A stretch of 64,000 bases of DNA from Paracoccaceae bacterium (GCA_002709505.1 PARB01000106.1:1-64000); one strand, 5' to 3'; numbered from the stretch's first letter, positions 7,451-15,965 are shown. Made by a program: numbers and translations. The notes: generated from the letters alone by a model not told the origin.

Positions 7451-9453
7451 GCAAGGCTCCGCCGCATGCGCTGGCCGGCCGGGGCATATCCGGCGCGGGC
7501 ATAGAACGCCTGCAGCCGTTCAGCCTGCGGATGACCGGGCTTCGGCAGCGACACTTCCACCAGCGGCAAGCCCCGCCGTCGCGCGTCCTCATCGACCGCC
7601 GCAAGCAGCGCCGCGCCGACACCGCCGCCGCGCGCACCCGCGTCGACCCAGAGTTCCTGCAGCACGGCATAGTCCCCCGAGGTGCGCGCGGCCCGGACGA
7701 TGGAGACGAGCGCGACGCCGGCAATGGCGCCGCCCTCCGTTTCCGCGACGCGGATGAAGCCGAGGCTCTCGTCCTCGGCAAAGCCTTCGCAGACGGCGCG
7801 GGTCGCCCCGGCGCGGAACTGGGGCCCCGGCCCGCCGAGCTCGCGCAGCAGCGCCTCCACGGCCGCGGCCACGGCGCCGGCCTCGTCCTTGCGCGGCCGG
7901 CGGACCCTTGCCCCGGTGACGGCTTGCTCCGGGGGCGTGGCACCGGCATTCACCACCTGCGGGGCGCTTTCGGCCGCAGCGCCCGCCGCCTCGGCAACGG
8001 CGGCCATCGGCGCACGCGCCTTCAGCAGGATCTCGTCGAACTCGGCCTGCGGGTCGGAGAGATAGACGATCGCCCCGCCGCAGCCGATTGACACATGGCC
8101 CGGCGTGCAGACGACGGTGCGGATGACGATGTTGAGATCGACCGCGCCGGTCAGCGACAGAAAGCCGATGGTACCGGAATAGACGCCGCGCGCCGCGCCC
8201 TCCAGCCGGTCGATGATCTCGAGCGTGCGCACCTTTGGCGCGCCGGTCATCGAGCCGCCGGGGAAACAGGAGGCGATGCAGCTCACCGGGCTTTCGTCGG
8301 CGCGAAGCCGTCCGCGCACGACGGAGACGAGCTGATGCACCGTCTTGTAGCTTTCCACATGCATCAGGCTCGGCACATGCACGGAACCGGTCTCGCACAC
8401 CCGGCCGAGATCGTTGCGCATCAGATCGACGATCATCAGGTTTTCCGCACGGCTCTTCTCGTCGAGCCGCAGGCTTTCGGCAATCGCCGCGTCGCGGGCC
8501 GGATCGGGATCGCGCCGTTCCGTGCCCTTGATCGGCTTGGTCTCCACGGTTCCGTCCGGATCGATGCGCAGGAAGCGCTCAGGCGAAGAACTGGCAATCG
8601 CGAGATCGCCGAAGCGCAGGAAGGCGGAATAGGGCGCGGGGTTGCGGCGGCGCAGGATGCGATAGAGATCGAGCGGATCGAGATCCACATCCGCCTCGAT
8701 GGTGTTGGTGAGGCAGATCTCGTAGCTCTCGCCGGCGGCGATTTCCTCAAGACATTCCTCGATCCGGGCCAGATAGGCGTCGCGGTCATGACGCAGGCGG
8801 AACTGCGGCGCCTGTCTCGCCGGTCTTGCCGCGGGCGGCGCCGGTTCGCGAACCCGCCCGAGCGCGTCAATCGTCTCGTCCACCCATCGCTGCGCGGCAC
8901 GGCGATCCGCCGGATCACCGCGGCCGGCCAGGGCGATGGCATGGACGCAGCCGTCACGGTGATCGAAGGCCAGCAGGCGGTCGGCAAACAGGAAGGCTGC
9001 GTCCGGCGTCGGCGCCTCATGAGCGGCCGCACCGCAGGTCAGGCGCTTGAGTTCATAACCGAAATAACCGACATGCCCGCCGACGAAGGGGCAGTCCAGA
9101 CCGGGCGGCGGATCAAGGACGGGCGCCCTGTGATCCCCGTCCAGATAATCGAACACAGACGTCCCGATCGGCCGGGGCGCTCCGTTGCACCCGGTCCGGA
9201 TCTCGCCGCACTGGCCGCCGTCGCGAAAGATCACGGAACGGGCATGCGGACCGGTGGCATCGCCCAAGAAGGAGAACCGCGACAGCCCCGGAACCAGGAG
9301 GCTGCTATCGAGCCAGAAGGCCTCTCTGGAAGCGCCGAAGAGATGGACGAACGCGGCCTCCGCCGAGACCGAGAGGGCCTGGCTGCGCCAAACGACCTCG
9401 AACGCGCCGCTGTGCGTGTCCGCGGTCTCGGGCGGATCGATCACGTCAGCCAT
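7447..9453 (-). CDS. pabB: Aminodeoxychorismate synthase component I fused to a C-terminal GNAT acetyltransferase domain
   Basis: 668 residues. Residues 1-490 are a chorismate-binding (TrpE/PabB) domain: SSSPERFL, PIKGT with Lys309, RNDLGRVC and FPGGSMTGAPK. PIKGT, rather than the PIAGT of anthranilate synthase, marks formation of 4-amino-4-deoxychorismate. Residues about 510-668 form a GNAT domain with a RGGGVGAALL acetyl-CoA loop. Many proteobacterial PabB proteins are fused to PabC lyase instead, so the GNAT fusion is unusual. The start is the ATG at 9453, one base after the pabA stop, with GGAGGGGG just upstream. It pairs with the adjacent amidotransferase, which supplies ammonia. Confidence 0.88.
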   Translation of the reverse strand: MADVIDPPETADTHSGAFEVVWRSQALSVSAEAAFVHLFGASREAFWLDSSLLVPGLSRFSFLGDATGPHARSVIFRDGGQCGEIRTGCNGAPRPIGTSVFDYLDGDHRAPVLDPPPGLDCPFVGGHVGYFGYELKRLTCGAAAHEAPTPDAAFLFADRLLAFDHRDGCVHAIALAGRGDPADRRAAQRWVDETIDALGRVREPAPPAARPARQAPQFRLRHDRDAYLARIEECLEEIAAGESYEICLTNTIEADVDLDPLDLYRILRRRNPAPYSAFLRFGDLAIASSSPERFLRIDPDGTVETKPIKGTERRDPDPARDAAIAESLRLDEKSRAENLMIVDLMRNDLGRVCETGSVHVPSLMHVESYKTVHQLVSVVRGRLRADESPVSCIASCFPGGSMTGAPKVRTLEIIDRLEGAARGVYSGTIGFLSLTGAVDLNIVIRTVVCTPGHVSIGCGGAIVYLSDPQAEFDEILLKARAPMAAVAEAAGAAAESAPQVVNAGATPPEQAVTGARVRRPRKDEAGAVAAAVEALLRELGGPGPQFRAGATRAVCEGFAEDESLGFIRVAETEGGAIAGVALVSIVRAARTSGDYAVLQELWVDAGARGGGVGAALLAAVDEDARRRGLPLVEVSLPKPGHPQAERLQAFYARAGYAPAGQRMRRSLA

Positions 9454-9454
9454 C

Positions 9455-10105
9455 TCAGACCCCCTCCGGCTCGAGATGCGCGGGCGCGACCCGCCCCATC
9501 CGCGCGGCGGGACGGGCACCGGCGGGCAGGACAAAATTCGCCAAAAGCGCGGCGCCATGTTCGGAGCAGATCGATTCTGGATGAAACTGCACTCCCCGCA
9601 ACGGCCGGCTGCGATGGCGCACCGCCATGATCAGCCCCTCGCGGGTTTCGGCAATGCTTTCCAGACAGGCGGGCAGCGGCGGACGGGCGATCAAGGAATG
9701 ATAGCGCGTCACGTCGAAGGCGGCCGGCAAGCCTGCGAACAGGGGATCGGGGCGGCAGTGAATGCGGCTGATGCGCCCGTGAAAGGGTTCGGGCGCCCGC
9801 CCGACATCGCCACCGAAATGCGCGACAAGACATTGATGCCCCAGGCAGATGCCAAGAACGGGACACTCCGCATACCGCAGGACATCCATGGAGGACCCGA
9901 CATCGGCCGCGCGCTGCGGCGTGCCCGGCCCCGGCGACAGGATGATCCGGCGATGCGGGATCTTGCGGATCTCGCGCCAGGGAACCGAATTGGGAAGAAC
10001 CACCGGCTCTTCTCCGGCCGCTTCCGCAACCATCTGCGCCACGTTGAAGGTGAAGGAATCGTAGTTGTCGACAATGATCGTCCCGCCAGCAGGATTGATA
10101 GACAT
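9455..10105 (-). CDS. pabA: Aminodeoxychorismate/anthranilate synthase component II, glutamine amidotransferase
   Basis: 216-residue class I glutamine amidotransferase that supplies ammonia to component I. It has the DNYDSFTFN start, the LSPGPGTP oxyanion loop, the nucleophile Cys in GICLGHQ, and His-Pro-Glu in QFHPES. It is the first gene of the minus-strand operon and ends one base before pabB. No second PabB or TrpE lies in the window, so it most likely serves the fused partner. Possible promoter sequence lies upstream around 10190-10235. Confidence 0.88.
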   Translation of the reverse strand: MSINPAGGTIIVDNYDSFTFNVAQMVAEAAGEEPVVLPNSVPWREIRKIPHRRIILSPGPGTPQRAADVGSSMDVLRYAECPVLGICLGHQCLVAHFGGDVGRAPEPFHGRISRIHCRPDPLFAGLPAAFDVTRYHSLIARPPLPACLESIAETREGLIMAVRHRSRPLRGVQFHPESICSEHGAALLANFVLPAGARPAARMGRVAPAHLEPEGV

Positions 10106-10186
10106 TCGAGACCCCGGAAAAGCCTGGTTCCGCGCAAGACGCGCTCATTCAGTCCGGTCTGGCGCATGAGGGCGCGACCGCTGACG

Positions 10187-10235
10187 TGCCGGGCCACCGT
10201 ATCAAGGCGGAGCGAAAATCGTCAAAGTTACTTTT
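10187..10235 (-). promoter_or_regulatory. Possible sigma-70-type promoter of the pabA operon
   Basis: On the minus strand TTTGAC is followed after 17 nt by GATACG, about 90 nt ahead of the pabA start, within the only AT-rich stretch nearby. The -10 match is poor, so this is tentative. The rest of the 245-bp gap holds the inverted repeat listed separately. Confidence 0.3.
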
Positions 10236-10276
10236 TGAATTTATACACGTTTAAATAGAATTCCGGCGACTGACGG

Positions 10277-10317
10277 TCCGGACCGCGCCTGCAAGCCACC
10301 CGCTGGCGCGGTCCGGA
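10277..10317. terminator. Strong hairpin between the FMN reductase gene and the pabA operon
   Basis: CCGGACCGCGCC at 10278-10289 pairs perfectly with its complement at 10305-10316, with a 15-nt loop and one further T-A pair. An outer repeat (AATTCCGG at 10259-10266 and CCGGAATT at 10313-10320) could form an alternative structure. There is no U-tract on either strand, so a classical intrinsic terminator is doubtful. It sits downstream of the FMN reductase gene and upstream of the pabA operon. Confidence 0.5.
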
Positions 10318-10351
10318 ATTCCATATCGATCCTGCATGGAGGAAGAGCCGA

Positions 10352-10933
10352 TCAGGCCCTCAGAGCCGCTTCGTCGATCAGGCGCTTGACCATCGCGTCG
10401 AGCAGTCCGGCGGCGCGCTCATTCGACAATGCGCCATCGTCGTCAAAGGCGGAGGCGGCGCCGGGAACCGTCGCCATGTCGGGGATGACCAGCGCGCCGT
10501 AGCCGATTTCCATGATCGTTCGCAGCCCCATCAGCCCGCGAATGCCGCCCAATGCGCCGGGAGAGGCGGCGCCAAGCGCGAAGACCCGGTTCTTGAAGGC
10601 GGCCGCCGGAGGCTCGCCATCGGCGGCCAGACGCGACACCCAGTCGAGTGTGTTCTTCAACAAGGGGGAGACGGAGGTATTGTACTCGGGGCTGGCGATG
10701 AAGATGCCATGATGGGCCTGCATCACCTCCTTCAGCGCCTTTGCCGCCTCGGGCACGCCCTCGTCCTTTTCCAGGTCGCCGTTATAGATCGGCATGGGAT
10801 AGTCGGCGAGGGAGACCTGTGTCACCTCGGCCCCGGCGTCGGCGGCGCGGCGCGTCACGAGTTCGGCGAGTTTCGTATTGTAGGACCCGCTGCGAATGGA
10901 GCCGGAAAAGGTCAGAATACGAACGTTCGTCAT
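10352..10933 (-). CDS. NADPH-dependent FMN reductase (flavodoxin-like fold)
   Basis: 193 residues. GSIRSGSYN near the N-terminus forms the FMN phosphate loop, and SPEYNTSVSPLLKNTLDW is the family signature of NAD(P)H:FMN/quinone reductases of the SsuE/ChrR/azoreductase type. It probably transfers electrons from NAD(P)H to free FMN or quinones in the cytoplasm. The ATG at 10933 has GAGG at good spacing; a GTG two codons earlier is possible. It stands alone on its strand, diverging from the YjbR-family gene. There is no evidence that it belongs to the biosynthetic operon. Confidence 0.85.
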   Translation of the reverse strand: MTNVRILTFSGSIRSGSYNTKLAELVTRRAADAGAEVTQVSLADYPMPIYNGDLEKDEGVPEAAKALKEVMQAHHGIFIASPEYNTSVSPLLKNTLDWVSRLAADGEPPAAAFKNRVFALGAASPGALGGIRGLMGLRTIMEIGYGALVIPDMATVPGAASAFDDDGALSNERAAGLLDAMVKRLIDEAALRA

Positions 10934-11054
10934 GAACACCTCAATGTGTTGTCAGGTCTTTCGGGTTCGACATCGGGCCGAACATCTCCTGACCGGCTGA
11001 TATAAACAGGAAACCGGTGTTGACCAGTGCAAGGGCTGAGACGGAGAGGCAGAC

Positions 11055-11435
11055 ATGATGACACGGGCGCAGTTCGACGCGCATTGCAGCGCGCTTCCCG
11101 GCACGACGAATGTCGTTCAATGGGGCGACGCCTCGGTCTGGAAGGTGGGCGGCAAGATCTTCGCCATCTGCTCGAACTGGGGCCCCGCAAGCGCGGATGC
11201 CATCGCGTTCAAATGCTCCGACCTCGCCTACCAGATGCTGTGCGAGCGCGACGGCGTGGGGCCGGCCCCCTATCTGGCGCGGGCGAAATGGGTGCAGGTC
11301 CGCAGCAATGACGCCTTGAGCGATGACGATATCCGCGCCTATGTCGTCGAGGCGCACAAGTTGATCGCGGCGAAACTCACGCGCAAGCAGCGGGCGGATC
11401 TCGGCCTGCCCGATCCCAAGCCGGCCGTCAGCTAG
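11055..11435 (+). CDS. MmcQ/YjbR family protein
   Basis: 126 residues with the family's CyaY-like fold pattern: a start rich in aromatic and acidic residues (FDAHCSALPGT), WKVGGKIFAI, and the C-terminal RAKWVQV followed by a helical segment with LTRKQRADLGL. The family is often annotated as DNA-binding, but no biochemical role is settled. A good Shine-Dalgarno (GGAGAGG) precedes the ATG. The stop overlaps the Lrp regulator's stop by 4 nt, tail to tail. Confidence 0.8.
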   Translation: MMTRAQFDAHCSALPGTTNVVQWGDASVWKVGGKIFAICSNWGPASADAIAFKCSDLAYQMLCERDGVGPAPYLARAKWVQVRSNDALSDDDIRAYVVEAHKLIAAKLTRKQRADLGLPDPKPAVS

Positions 11436-11884
11436 CCGGGAAGCACCTGGCTGCGCTTGACGACGCCGAAGGCGAAGCTCGACTCCAGCGACGCGATGCC
11501 GGGGATCTTGTGAATGCGCCGGCGGATGAAATCCTCGTAGTCGGCAAGCGAGGCAACGACCACCTTGAGGAGATAGTCACGGTCCCCCGCCATCAGGTAG
11601 CAGTCCATGATCTCGTCGATGCGCGCCACCGCCGCCTCGAACGTCCCGACGCTGTCCTCGGCGTGACGCTCCAGACGCACCTGCAAAAACACGGTGACCG
11701 GCAGGCCGTAGGCCTCCTGGTCGACGATCGCGGCATAGCCGGAGATCACGCCGGCCTGTTCCAGATTGCGCACGCGGCGCAGGCAGGGCGAGGGCGACAG
11801 GTTCACCTTTTCCGACAGGTCCTGATTGCTCAGCCGCCCGTTCTGCTGCAGGGCGCGGATGATCTTGCGGTCGGTTTCGTCCAT
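11432..11884 (-). CDS. mdeR: Lrp/AsnC family transcriptional regulator, MdeR-like
   Basis: 150 residues: an N-terminal helix-turn-helix (ALQQNGRLSNQDLSEKVNLS, then SPCLRRVRNLE) and a C-terminal RAM ligand domain. It is transcribed away from a methionine gamma-lyase gene, the same arrangement as mdeR-mdeA in Pseudomonas putida, where the Lrp-type protein controls methionine catabolism. The regulatory assignment rests on this synteny. An inverted repeat lies 14 nt upstream of its start and could be an autoregulatory operator. Confidence 0.8.
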   Translation of the reverse strand: MDETDRKIIRALQQNGRLSNQDLSEKVNLSPSPCLRRVRNLEQAGVISGYAAIVDQEAYGLPVTVFLQVRLERHAEDSVGTFEAAVARIDEIMDCYLMAGDRDYLLKVVVASLADYEDFIRRRIHKIPGIASLESSFAFGVVKRSQVLPG

Positions 11885-11898
11885 TCAATCCCCAATAA

Positions 11899-11915
11899 TT
11901 GGCAGGATCTGCCAA
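11899..11915. promoter_or_regulatory. Inverted repeat in the mdeR-mdeA intergenic region (candidate operator)
   Basis: TTGGCAG-GAT-CTGCCAA, a perfect 7-bp inverted repeat around a 3-bp centre. A looser TGGC/GCCA pair follows at 11931-11945. Position between two divergent genes suggests Lrp-type binding; this is inference. Confidence 0.45.
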
Positions 11916-12032
11916 AATATGACCTTCAAGTGGCATAATTCGCCAGAAATGCGCAGCCCACAAGCCCTAACGTCGCAACAGGAAAGCCCGCCGGTCGGCG
12001 GGACCATCTCTTGTGCGGTGAGGATCTGACCC

Positions 12033-13238
12033 ATGCTGACAAACGCCCCCCTCGGTTTCGCGACGCGCGCCATCCACCACGGCTATGACCCGATGGACCA
12101 TGACGGCGCACTGACGCCGCCGGTGCATTTCACCTCGACCTTCGCCTTCGACACGGCCGAACAGGGCGGCGAGATCTTCGCCGGCGAGCGGCCGGGCCAT
12201 GTCTACAGCCGGATCTCCAATCCGACGCTGGCGCTGCTGGAAGACCGCATCGCCGATCTCGAAGGCGGCGAGGCCGGCGTCGCCTTCGGCTCCGGCATGG
12301 GCGCGATCACCGCCGTGATGTGGAGTTTTCTCTCCCCCGGCGACGAGATCATCGTCGACAGAACGCTCTATGGCTGCACCTTCGCCTTCTTCCGCCACGG
12401 GCTGGCGAAATTCGGCATCACCGTCACCCATGTCGACCTGCGCGATCCGAAGACCCTGGAAGCGGCGATCTCGGAGCGCACCCGCATCGTCTATTTCGAA
12501 AGCCCGGCCAATCCGAACATGCGGCTCGTCGACATCGCGGCGGTCTCGCATGTCGCCCATTCCGCCGGGGCGCGCGTCGTCGTCGACAACACCTATGCGA
12601 CCCCGGTGCTGACCCGGCCCCTTGAGCTTGGCGCCGACATCGTCGTGCATTCCGCCACCAAGTATCTGGGCGGACATGGCGATCTGGTCGCGGGCCTCGC
12701 CGCCGGATCGGCGGAAGACATGCAGACGGTACGGCTCGTCGGACTGAAGGACATGACCGGCGCGGTGATGGCGCCGCTCACGGCGCATCTGGTTCTGCGC
12801 GGGCTGAAGACGCTGGAACTCAGGATGGAGCGGCACTCCGAAAATGCTTTTGCCATCGCCGAGCTTCTGGTCGATCACCCCGCCGTAGCGACCGTGCACT
12901 ATCCGGGCCTTGCCAGCTTTCCGCAGCACGACCTTGCTGCACGGCAGATGCCGGGCTTTGGCGGTATGGTCGCCTTCGAGCTCACCGGCGGTACGGCGGC
13001 CGGCATCCGCTTCATGAACGCCCTGTCGCTGGCGCGGCGCGCGGTCAGCCTGGGCGATGCCGAAACGCTGGTCCAGCATCCGGCCAGCATGACCCACTCG
13101 ACCTATACGCCGGAGGAGCGCGCCGCCCATGATATCCCCGACGGGCTGATCCGCCTGTCCGCGGGTCTCGAGACCCGGGCCGACATTCTCGCGGATGTTT
13201 CGGCGGCGCTCGACAGCCTGCGCGCGCAGGCCGCCTGA
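12033..13238 (+). CDS. mdeA: Methionine gamma-lyase
   Basis: 401-residue PLP enzyme of the Cys/Met metabolism (gamma) family. Lys210 in SATKYLGGH binds PLP. Cys115 in LYGCTFAF matches Cys116 of the P. putida enzyme, which separates methionine gamma-lyases from cystathionine gamma-lyases and synthases. The reaction splits L-methionine into methanethiol, ammonia and 2-oxobutyrate. GAGG precedes the ATG. The Lrp regulator lies divergently upstream and a 2-oxoacid dehydrogenase E1 that could use the 2-oxobutyrate lies downstream, so regulator, lyase and dehydrogenase form a methionine-catabolism unit. Confidence 0.88.
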   Translation: MLTNAPLGFATRAIHHGYDPMDHDGALTPPVHFTSTFAFDTAEQGGEIFAGERPGHVYSRISNPTLALLEDRIADLEGGEAGVAFGSGMGAITAVMWSFLSPGDEIIVDRTLYGCTFAFFRHGLAKFGITVTHVDLRDPKTLEAAISERTRIVYFESPANPNMRLVDIAAVSHVAHSAGARVVVDNTYATPVLTRPLELGADIVVHSATKYLGGHGDLVAGLAAGSAEDMQTVRLVGLKDMTGAVMAPLTAHLVLRGLKTLELRMERHSENAFAIAELLVDHPAVATVHYPGLASFPQHDLAARQMPGFGGMVAFELTGGTAAGIRFMNALSLARRAVSLGDAETLVQHPASMTHSTYTPEERAAHDIPDGLIRLSAGLETRADILADVSAALDSLRAQAA

Positions 13239-13273
13239 TCCGCCAGATCGAGGTAATTTCGGGAAATGCTTTG

Positions 13274-13312
13274 CAATATCGCCAAATTCTGGAACAAAAT
13301 TTGGCGATATTG
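13274..13312. promoter_or_regulatory. Perfect 15-bp inverted repeat between mdeA and mdeB
   Basis: CAATATCGCCAAATT at 13274-13288 is the exact reverse complement of 13298-13312, with a 9-nt centre. It lies in a 192-bp AT-enriched gap ahead of mdeB. There is no U-tract, so an operator or an RNA hairpin that tunes mdeB are both possible. The TTTGGC half-site resembles the TTGGC arms before mdeR. Confidence 0.6.
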
Positions 13313-13430
13313 ATCGAAAACGCGTCGAAATTGGCCTGAAATTGCGCAGATCCCGCCCTATCGTCAGGACCAACGACGCGCGGTGCACGAGATGCCGCGC
13401 CACCGGTCGCGACGCACGAGAGGACCTATC

Positions 13431-15824
13431 ATGACGACGCCCGCCAAGACCCAGCTGAAGCAGATCGAGCAGAAGCTGTTGTGGCTCGCCTGCTGGACGA
13501 TCCACAACGCCAACCACCTGCGCGAAAAGAGCCCGGACGGGCTGAAGGTGGGCGGACACCAGGCCTCCTGCGCCTCCATGGCCTCGATCATGACCGCGCT
13601 CTATTTCACCAGCCTGAGGCCGCAGGACCGGGTGGCGGTGAAACCCCATGCCTCGCCGCTGTTTCACGCCATGCAGTATCTCGCCGGCAACCAGACCCGC
13701 GAGAAGCTGGAAGCCTTCCGCGCCTATGGCGGCGCCCAGTCCTATCCGAGCCGGACGAAGGACGTCGACGACGTGGATTTCTCGACCGGCTCCGTCGGCC
13801 TCGGCGTCGCGATCACCGCGTTTGCCTCGATGGTGCAGGACTATCTGGGCGCCAAGGACTGGGCAAAGCCCGGCCCCGAGGGGCGCATGGTCGCGCTCGT
13901 TGGCGACGCCGAGCTTGACGAGGGCAACGTCTACGAGGCGCTGCAGGAGGGCTGGAAGCACGGGCTGCGCAACACCTGGTGGATCATCGACTACAACCGC
14001 CAGAGCCTCGACGGCGTCGTCCGCGAGGGCCTCGCCGGCCGGATCCAGGCGATCTTCGGCGCCTTCGGCTGGGACGTGGTGCTCCTGAAATACGGCGCGC
14101 TGCAGCAGCAAGCCTTCGCGGAAAAGGGCGGCGACAAGCTGCGCAACTGGATCGACACTTGCCCGAACCAGCTCTATTCCGCGCTCGCCTTCCAGGGCGG
14201 GGCGGCGTGGCGCAAGCGGCTGCTCGACGACATCGGCGACCAGGGTCCGGTGACGGCGCTGATCGAGCGCCGCTCCGACGCCGAGCTTCTGGAACTCATG
14301 ACCAACCTCGGCGGACATTGCATCGAAACACTCAGCGAGACCTTCGCCGAACAGGCGAAACACGACCGGCCGGTCGCCTTCCTCGCCTATACGATCAAGG
14401 GCTGGAACACGCCGCTCGCCGGGCACAAGGACAATCACGCCGGGCTGATGACGCCGGCGCAGATGGAAAGCTTCCGCCAGACCATGGGCGTGCGCGAGGG
14501 GCACGAATGGGACCCGGCCGAAGGCCTCGACATGACGCCGGCCGAGCTTGACGCCTTCGTCCGCCAGACGCCGTTCTTCGCCAAGGGCGTGCGCCGGCAT
14601 GGCTCGCCGCATGTGAAGACACCGGGGCCGCAGTTTCTCGACGACAAGGTGCTTTCGACCCAGGCCGGCTTCGGCAAGATCCTGGACGCGCTGGCGAAAT
14701 CGGACCATCCGCTGGCCGAGCGGGTGGTGACCACCTCTCCGGATGTGACCGTCTCCACCAACCTCGGCCCCTGGGTCAACCGGCGCGGACTGTTCTCGCG
14801 CGAGGACATGGCCGACACCTTCCGCGACCAGCGCATTCCCTCGACGCAGAAATGGGGCTTCTCGCCCAAGGGCCAGCACATCGAGCTCGGCATCGCGGAG
14901 ATGAACCTGTTCCTGCTGCTGGGTGCTGCCGGCCTGTCGCATTCGCTCTTCGGCGAGCGGCTGCTGCCGGTCGGAACCCTCTACGACCCGTTCATCTCGC
15001 GCGGGCTCGATGCGCTCAACTACGCCTGTTACCAGGACGCCCGCTTCCTGGTGGTGGGCACGCCGTCGGGCGTGACGCTGGCGCCGGAAGGCGGCGCGCA
15101 TCAGTCGGTGGCAACCCCGTTGATCGGCATGAGCCAGGACGGGCTGGCCTCCTTCGAGCCGGCCTGGCTCGACGAACTGTCGATCCTGATGGACTGGAGC
15201 TTCGACTACATGCAGCGCGACGGCGAGGGCGATCCCGACGAGCGCACCTGGCTGCGCGACGAGACCGGCGGCTCGGTCTACCTCAGGCTCTCAACCCAGG
15301 CGCTGGAACAGCCGGCGCGGCGCGAGGACGAGGCCTTCCGCCAGGGCGTGATCGACGGCGCCTACTGGCTGCGCGAGCCCGGACCCAACTGCGAGGTGGT
15401 GATCGCCTATCAGGGCGTCGTCGGGCCGGAAGCGATCGAGGCGGCGGGGCGCATTGGCACCGACCGGCGCGACATCGGCGTGCTCGCCGTGACCTCCGCC
15501 GACCGGCTCAACGCCGGCTGGCACGCGGCGATGCGCATGCGCAAACGCGGCAGCCGCGGCGCCATGAGCCACATCGAACGGCTGCTTTCGCCGCTGCCGG
15601 CCCATTGCACGATGATCACGGTGATCGACGGCCATCCGGCGACACTCGCCTGGCTCGGCTCGGTCTGCGGTCACCGCACGGCGGCGCTCGGCGTGGAGCA
15701 TTTCGGCCAGACTGGCACCATCGCCGACCTGCATCACCATTTCGGGATCGACGCCGACGCCATCGTCGCCGCAGCCTCGGAACTCGCACCCGGACGGCCC
15801 GTCCGGCTGGTCAACCCGATTTGA
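13431..15824 (+). CDS. mdeB: 2-oxoacid (2-oxobutyrate/pyruvate) dehydrogenase E1, AceE-like
   Basis: 797 residues, homodimeric AceE-type thiamine-diphosphate E1, somewhat shorter than E. coli AceE (887). The ThDP motif is visible as VGDAELDEGN followed about 27 residues later by DYNRQSLDG. KWGFSPKGQHIELGIAEMN in the C-terminal half is typical of transketolase-like E1 proteins. With mdeA it matches the P. putida mdeAB arrangement, in which MdeB oxidises the 2-oxobutyrate released from methionine. The start is the ATG at 13431, preceded by GAGAGGA. No E2/E3 genes are nearby, so it probably shares those of the main complex. Confidence 0.85.
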   Translation: MTTPAKTQLKQIEQKLLWLACWTIHNANHLREKSPDGLKVGGHQASCASMASIMTALYFTSLRPQDRVAVKPHASPLFHAMQYLAGNQTREKLEAFRAYGGAQSYPSRTKDVDDVDFSTGSVGLGVAITAFASMVQDYLGAKDWAKPGPEGRMVALVGDAELDEGNVYEALQEGWKHGLRNTWWIIDYNRQSLDGVVREGLAGRIQAIFGAFGWDVVLLKYGALQQQAFAEKGGDKLRNWIDTCPNQLYSALAFQGGAAWRKRLLDDIGDQGPVTALIERRSDAELLELMTNLGGHCIETLSETFAEQAKHDRPVAFLAYTIKGWNTPLAGHKDNHAGLMTPAQMESFRQTMGVREGHEWDPAEGLDMTPAELDAFVRQTPFFAKGVRRHGSPHVKTPGPQFLDDKVLSTQAGFGKILDALAKSDHPLAERVVTTSPDVTVSTNLGPWVNRRGLFSREDMADTFRDQRIPSTQKWGFSPKGQHIELGIAEMNLFLLLGAAGLSHSLFGERLLPVGTLYDPFISRGLDALNYACYQDARFLVVGTPSGVTLAPEGGAHQSVATPLIGMSQDGLASFEPAWLDELSILMDWSFDYMQRDGEGDPDERTWLRDETGGSVYLRLSTQALEQPARREDEAFRQGVIDGAYWLREPGPNCEVVIAYQGVVGPEAIEAAGRIGTDRRDIGVLAVTSADRLNAGWHAAMRMRKRGSRGAMSHIERLLSPLPAHCTMITVIDGHPATLAWLGSVCGHRTAALGVEHFGQTGTIADLHHHFGIDADAIVAAASELAPGRPVRLVNPI

Positions 15825-15942
15825 ACACCTGCAGTTTGACCATTGTTAAAAATTGAACAAATTCACCTATGGTCTGCATTCCCGCAAACTTTCAAACCAG
15901 AGAACGACCACTTTTAAAACGCATTCAAAAGCGATTATATTA

Positions 15943-15965
15943 CGAGGTACCAATTTACCACCTCG
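15943..15965. promoter_or_regulatory. Inverted repeat upstream of the toxin-antitoxin operon
   Basis: CGAGGT and ACCTCG flank an 11-bp centre, 36 bp before the antitoxin start. Antitoxins with a DNA-binding domain usually repress their own operon, so this is a candidate operator. Confidence 0.35.

Noticed and set aside
7447-9453. Calling component I trpE (anthranilate synthase)
   Set aside because: The PIKGT motif with Lys309 points to aminodeoxychorismate synthase rather than anthranilate synthase.
10277-10317. The hairpin taken as a classical intrinsic terminator
   Set aside because: The stem is excellent but no U-tract follows on either strand, so it is listed as a terminator only at moderate confidence.
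11967-15101. Very long open frame on the minus strand opposite mdeA and mdeB
   Set aside because: It is the complement of two well-identified genes in a GC-rich genome, has a biased composition and matches no known domain.
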